Source: Acidobacteriota bacterium (lineage in GTDB: Bacteria > Acidobacteriota > Blastocatellia > Pyrinomonadales > Pyrinomonadaceae). From it: a DNA stretch of 64,000 nt. The stretch lies in assembly GCA_003223935.1 (NCBI GenBank), contig QHXQ01000030.1, positions 26,410 to 90,409 of the forward strand. The letters are read 5' to 3'. Numbering within the stretch: position 1 is the first letter of the stretch; the number at the start of each line of letters is the position of its first letter. Shown piece after piece: positions 61,322 to 64,000 of the stretch. A model generated the notes under the pieces. That model ran no database searches, was not told the origin of the DNA, and saw only the letters and a list, made by a program, of their open reading frames with translations. Position numbers and translations under genes: made by a program.

Positions 61322-62259
61322 GTCGTCGCGCCGTCAAACCCAAGCAGAGCGAAGAGACACCGAAGCCGGACGAAGCGCCGCCGCTCACGCTCGTCGAGTT
61401 CCCCGCGCCGCCGGAGACGCCTGTTTTGGATGAAGCAGATGAGGCGATGAACAAGCTCGCCCTTCACTACGATTCAATCGGGCTGGCGCAGTATGAGCGT
61501 GGGTCGCTTTTGCGCATCTTCCGAGATGAGTTCCGCCGCTACGCGACCTACTTGATGTCGGATAGTGGCGGCAATATACCACTGGAAGAGGCTTGCCGGC
61601 AGGCGTCCCATAGATATGATACGAAGGGTGCGACCGAGTTGATGGAGGAGTTACTTAATACTCCGACCGAGAGCGTCAATTTTAGTCGCCTGATGCACCT
61701 ATGGGAATGCTCGCCGGAGGAGGCAGAGCGATTCTTTGGGCTAGTCAAATCAGAGGCTACACGGGAGTTCGCTTCCGGGCACATGGCGGCGGAGGTCTTC
61801 GAGCCGGTTGACTGGATGCGGTCGGTCTGGCAACGGGCGAAGTTCCTCGCCGTGCGCGACACGTTTCTAGCGGAGTATGAACCGGAAGGCGGGATTGAGT
61901 ATGCGCTGGTGGACACGCTCTCGCAAGCCTACTTTATGCAGCAGTATTGGATGGAGATGGCGGTCAAGCGCACACGCTCGTCTCCGTGCCGCGAGACTTA
62001 TGAATTTGCCGAGTGGAAGCACTACAAGCGAGAAGTTGCTAAGGAGCGGAAGTTCGAGCACGGCTGGTGGGATATTCCGCTTATCTCTGAACAAGCGGCG
62101 GTGGAGAGCGCGACGCAGATGGCTGATACATTCTCACGATTGTTCCAGCGCACCTTGCGGCAACTGAATAACCATCGGCTGGCGAAGTTGAAAGCTCAGA
62201 AATTGCAGGCTGAGATTCACAGGCTCAACAGGAAGGGCTTAGATAGCGAAAGGAATTGA
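61318..62259 (+). CDS. Unknown protein coupled to the DUF6788 gene
   Basis: 313 residues, start ATG 61318 overlapping the previous stop. A proline/glutamate-rich N-terminus (KPDEAPPLTLVEFPAPPETP) precedes a largely helical body (GSLLRIFRDEFRRYATYLMS) and a K/R-rich, coiled-coil-like C-terminus (LNNHRLAKLKAQKLQAEIHR). No known motif. In such islands the DUF6788 protein and an unknown partner occur together; function unknown. Confidence 0.68.
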   Translation: MSRRAVKPKQSEETPKPDEAPPLTLVEFPAPPETPVLDEADEAMNKLALHYDSIGLAQYERGSLLRIFRDEFRRYATYLMSDSGGNIPLEEACRQASHRYDTKGATELMEELLNTPTESVNFSRLMHLWECSPEEAERFFGLVKSEATREFASGHMAAEVFEPVDWMRSVWQRAKFLAVRDTFLAEYEPEGGIEYALVDTLSQAYFMQQYWMEMAVKRTRSSPCRETYEFAEWKHYKREVAKERKFEHGWWDIPLISEQAAVESATQMADTFSRLFQRTLRQLNNHRLAKLKAQKLQAEIHRLNRKGLDSERN

Positions 62260-62313
62260 AGCGAGCGAGAATGATGAGCAACTTGCTATCGAGGCGCTGG
62301 GTTGAATGAATTA

Positions 62314-62751
62314 TTAGGCTTTCCATATAACGGAGATCAAAAATAGAATAAAGGCAAGAGACCAGAATGCGATCATAAGATAGTAAAGCGCCTTTGTTGT
62401 CCCGAAGGTTAATCTTGATAGAGGCCGTTCAGTCATTTGAGCATAACCAAGTTCTTCTTCCAATTTCTTAGCCCAAATCCGGTAATGGTCAATTACTTGC
62501 TCTAATCTTAATTCATACATTAGAAATGCGACGGTGATTAGCAATCCGCTGACTTTTATCATCCCGATAATAAGACTAGCGCCAAAGGATTTAATCTCCA
62601 CAACCCCGAAAGCTACTGAGGCGATTCCTGCTGTTACAGCGAAGTAAACGGAAAACATAACGAAGCGCAATGCGCTATAGTGCCTATAGTAACTATTCAC
62701 CTCCGTGTATTCCTGTCGCCATCCTTTTACTTTTCGTTCATCTTCGCTCAT
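62314..62751 (-). CDS. Small four-segment membrane protein of unknown function
   Basis: 145 residues; codons are AT-rich compared with the backbone. Four hydrophobic segments (FVMFSVYFAVTAGIASVAFG, ASLIIGMIKVSGLLITVAFL, LYYLMIAFWSLAFILFLISV among them) with a soluble middle part of about 35 residues. The pattern of paired helices around a cytosolic loop recalls effector subunits of some defence systems, but no family could be assigned. Confidence 0.6.
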   Translation of the reverse strand: MSEDERKVKGWRQEYTEVNSYYRHYSALRFVMFSVYFAVTAGIASVAFGVVEIKSFGASLIIGMIKVSGLLITVAFLMYELRLEQVIDHYRIWAKKLEEELGYAQMTERPLSRLTFGTTKALYYLMIAFWSLAFILFLISVIWKA

Positions 62752-63084
62752 AAAATTTCAAGGTTCGGAAAACCTAGCAGCGGAATTGACCAGTGCGCCG
62801 CGAATGCATTCAACCTGCAAAACGGAACGTGAGACTAACGATTGTTAACGCGGCGAAAGATATATGGGCAGATTAGAGGAGTCAATAGCTAGACAGCAAA
62901 AGCGGCGGGGCACTCATCCACCCTCCCTCCGTCTTACAACTTGCGTTGTCAGGGCGCGCCGAAAGGAACAATGGCGCGGCGCGTCTAGTAGCCTCACTGC
63001 TGCCAACACGCAGGCGCATACATTCAGCACGCGCCCGTGCTGCGGCTTATATTACCGATTACCTTTGCCGGCCAAGACTCCCAC
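62752..63084. other. Gap with no supported gene
   Basis: 333 bp between a minus-strand membrane protein and a minus-strand secreted protein. The frame at 62864-63199 looks like chance (no homology, R/K/S-biased). A short palindrome-like stretch (GATTGTTAACG) lies near 62838. Nothing else recognised. Confidence 0.5.
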
Positions 63085-64000
63085 TTACGGGTTGTTCACA
63101 CACTTCGTCGTCGGCTGCACGTTGAGATGGTTGGCTGCTCGTACTCGGTCAAACGGCAGCCAAACGCTTGCATCGTTCTGCTTGTCGGCCGGGCACTGAC
63201 TAAGCGATGTGTGCTGACAGACCCAGATGGCATACACGGGATGCACTTCCCACACAGCCGCCCTATCAGGCCCGCCGCCCGGACTGTGGCTCGCGTCATA
63301 AAATAACTGTCCCGCAAACATGACCGGATGATCGCTGAAGATGGAGCGGTAGGCTGTAGCGTCAAACATCTCCCACGAATCGGGGCGATGGTGCGGGATG
63401 ATCTCAGCCACCACGCCCTCATCGTTCATCTGCTCGCCCTTGTCCACGTCCGTATCGCGCGGATGTGCCGTGATCTCGATATGGATGTCATTGCCCGCAC
63501 AGCCATCCGTGTTACAGTTGACGCTCTCGCCGCCGCTCGTATTCGAGTGCGTCGCCCCGATAACGAAGCCAATGAGCGTCACTAGATCGCCCTCGCCGAA
63601 TCGCTTGCCATGACCGAGATTGATACTGCGCAGTAACGGGCGCTGCGCCGGACTGGGCAAGTGGAAGCGGTCGCCGCGTTGCAACTGTTGCGGCGTGAAG
63701 TCGTCCACTTTGTCCTGCAACCGGATCATATCTCTAATCGTGATCGGCTTCTGGGTCAGGGAGGCGGGGCGCATATTATTCTTGATTGAATTCTGTAAGT
63801 CACTCGCGATGTGCAAGGGGCTACCCGCTGCGCCGTTGCTCTGGCCCTGACAGCCGCAAGAGTCGTCGAGGTCACGATGGCGACCGAGTTGGGCTAGTTG
63901 CAGGGGCAGTTGGTTGATGTGCGTTGGCGGGCACGGCAACTGTGCGGTAGCGAGACCGAGCAGCGCGAGTAGGGCGAAAGCTGATAGGGAGAAGCGATTG
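63085..64000 (-). CDS. Secreted protein of unknown function, 5' end outside window
   Basis: The frame is open to base 64000; the true start lies beyond the window. A signal peptide is seen just inside (FSLSAFALLALLGLATAQLP), so the coding part covers about 305 residues in view. Motifs: DSCGCQGQSN, HSNTSGGESVNCNTDGCAGN, EITAHPRDTDVDKGEQMNDE and VMFAGQLFYDASHSP. It looks like a metal-binding or hydrolase-like beta-rich protein, but no family is recognised. TTG 63939 would be an internal start and is less likely. Confidence 0.68.
   Translation of the reverse strand, partial: NRFSLSAFALLALLGLATAQLPCPPTHINQLPLQLAQLGRHRDLDDSCGCQGQSNGAAGSPLHIASDLQNSIKNNMRPASLTQKPITIRDMIRLQDKVDDFTPQQLQRGDRFHLPSPAQRPLLRSINLGHGKRFGEGDLVTLIGFVIGATHSNTSGGESVNCNTDGCAGNDIHIEITAHPRDTDVDKGEQMNDEGVVAEIIPHHRPDSWEMFDATAYRSIFSDHPVMFAGQLFYDASHSPGGGPDRAAVWEVHPVYAIWVCQHTSLSQCPADKQNDASVWLPFDRVRAANHLNVQPTTKCVNNP

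Noticed and set aside
62864..63199. 111-residue open frame in the comM island
   Set aside because: Biased R/S/T composition, no similarity, and its second half runs antisense into a secreted-protein gene.
1..64000. tRNA or rRNA genes
   Set aside because: None recognised by eye; small tRNAs could be missed, so a tRNA search would be needed to exclude them.

Overview
The window looks like a chromosomal segment of a GC-rich, Gram-negative-type bacterium. Gene style and content (AIM24, DUF1844, DUF885, several sigma/anti-sigma pairs, many secreted proteins with A-Q cleavage sites, small intergenic hairpins) suggest the Acidobacteriota, perhaps the Blastocatellia. That placement is an inference from content only; no rRNA or tRNA gene was found by eye.

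Layout. 1-16 kb is housekeeping and secreted-enzyme territory: a PcrA-type helicase cut by the window edge, a DUF3352-like secreted protein, an OPT transporter, an M14 carboxypeptidase, a UbiB-type kinase, RibF, an MBL hydrolase, a DUF1844 protein and MazG. At 15.8-16.4 kb a DUF4160 gene, paired with DUF2442, is split by a 99-bp MITE-like element. 16.5-23.7 kb holds a metacaspase-SUMF1 protein, a zinc-ribbon protein, an M48 protease and a DUF885-PrcB fusion.

The most interesting region is 23.8-29.8 kb. A translationally coupled tldD-like, tldE-like and cyanophycin-synthetase-like ATP-grasp operon runs towards two small double-glycine-leader peptide genes and a tandem GNAT acetyltransferase on the opposite strand. 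I read it as a ribosomally made, modified peptide (RiPP) locus with an unusual enzyme set. 30-35 kb is a minus-strand run of a Tic20/DUF4870-like membrane protein, a JAMM-type protein, AspS, HisS and a gamma-carbonic anhydrase. 35-45 kb carries a PQQ-type propeller, AIM24, a coupled trio of unknown membrane proteins, a DHFR-like protein, DoxX, a sigma/anti-sigma pair and a nucleotidyltransferase pair.

45.6-49 kb is accessory DNA. It contains a gene with an early amber codon, 27-28 indel-free copies of a 21-bp minisatellite, a pair of palindromes, and three integron attC-like sites bounding small cassettes without an integrase (a CALIN-type array), one with a nucleotidyltransferase plus small partner. 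49-54.6 kb has two more sigma operons, dcd and two DUF4097-like genes. 54.9-60 kb is a glycan-type cluster of methyltransferases and a large fused methyltransferase/double glycosyltransferase. At 60.6 kb the C-terminal third of comM is cut off abruptly and is followed by unfamiliar accessory genes (DUF6788 and others), as expected for an island inserted in comM.

Across the window, intergenic hairpins of different sequence share one design: inverted arms built from 7-bp tandem repeats.
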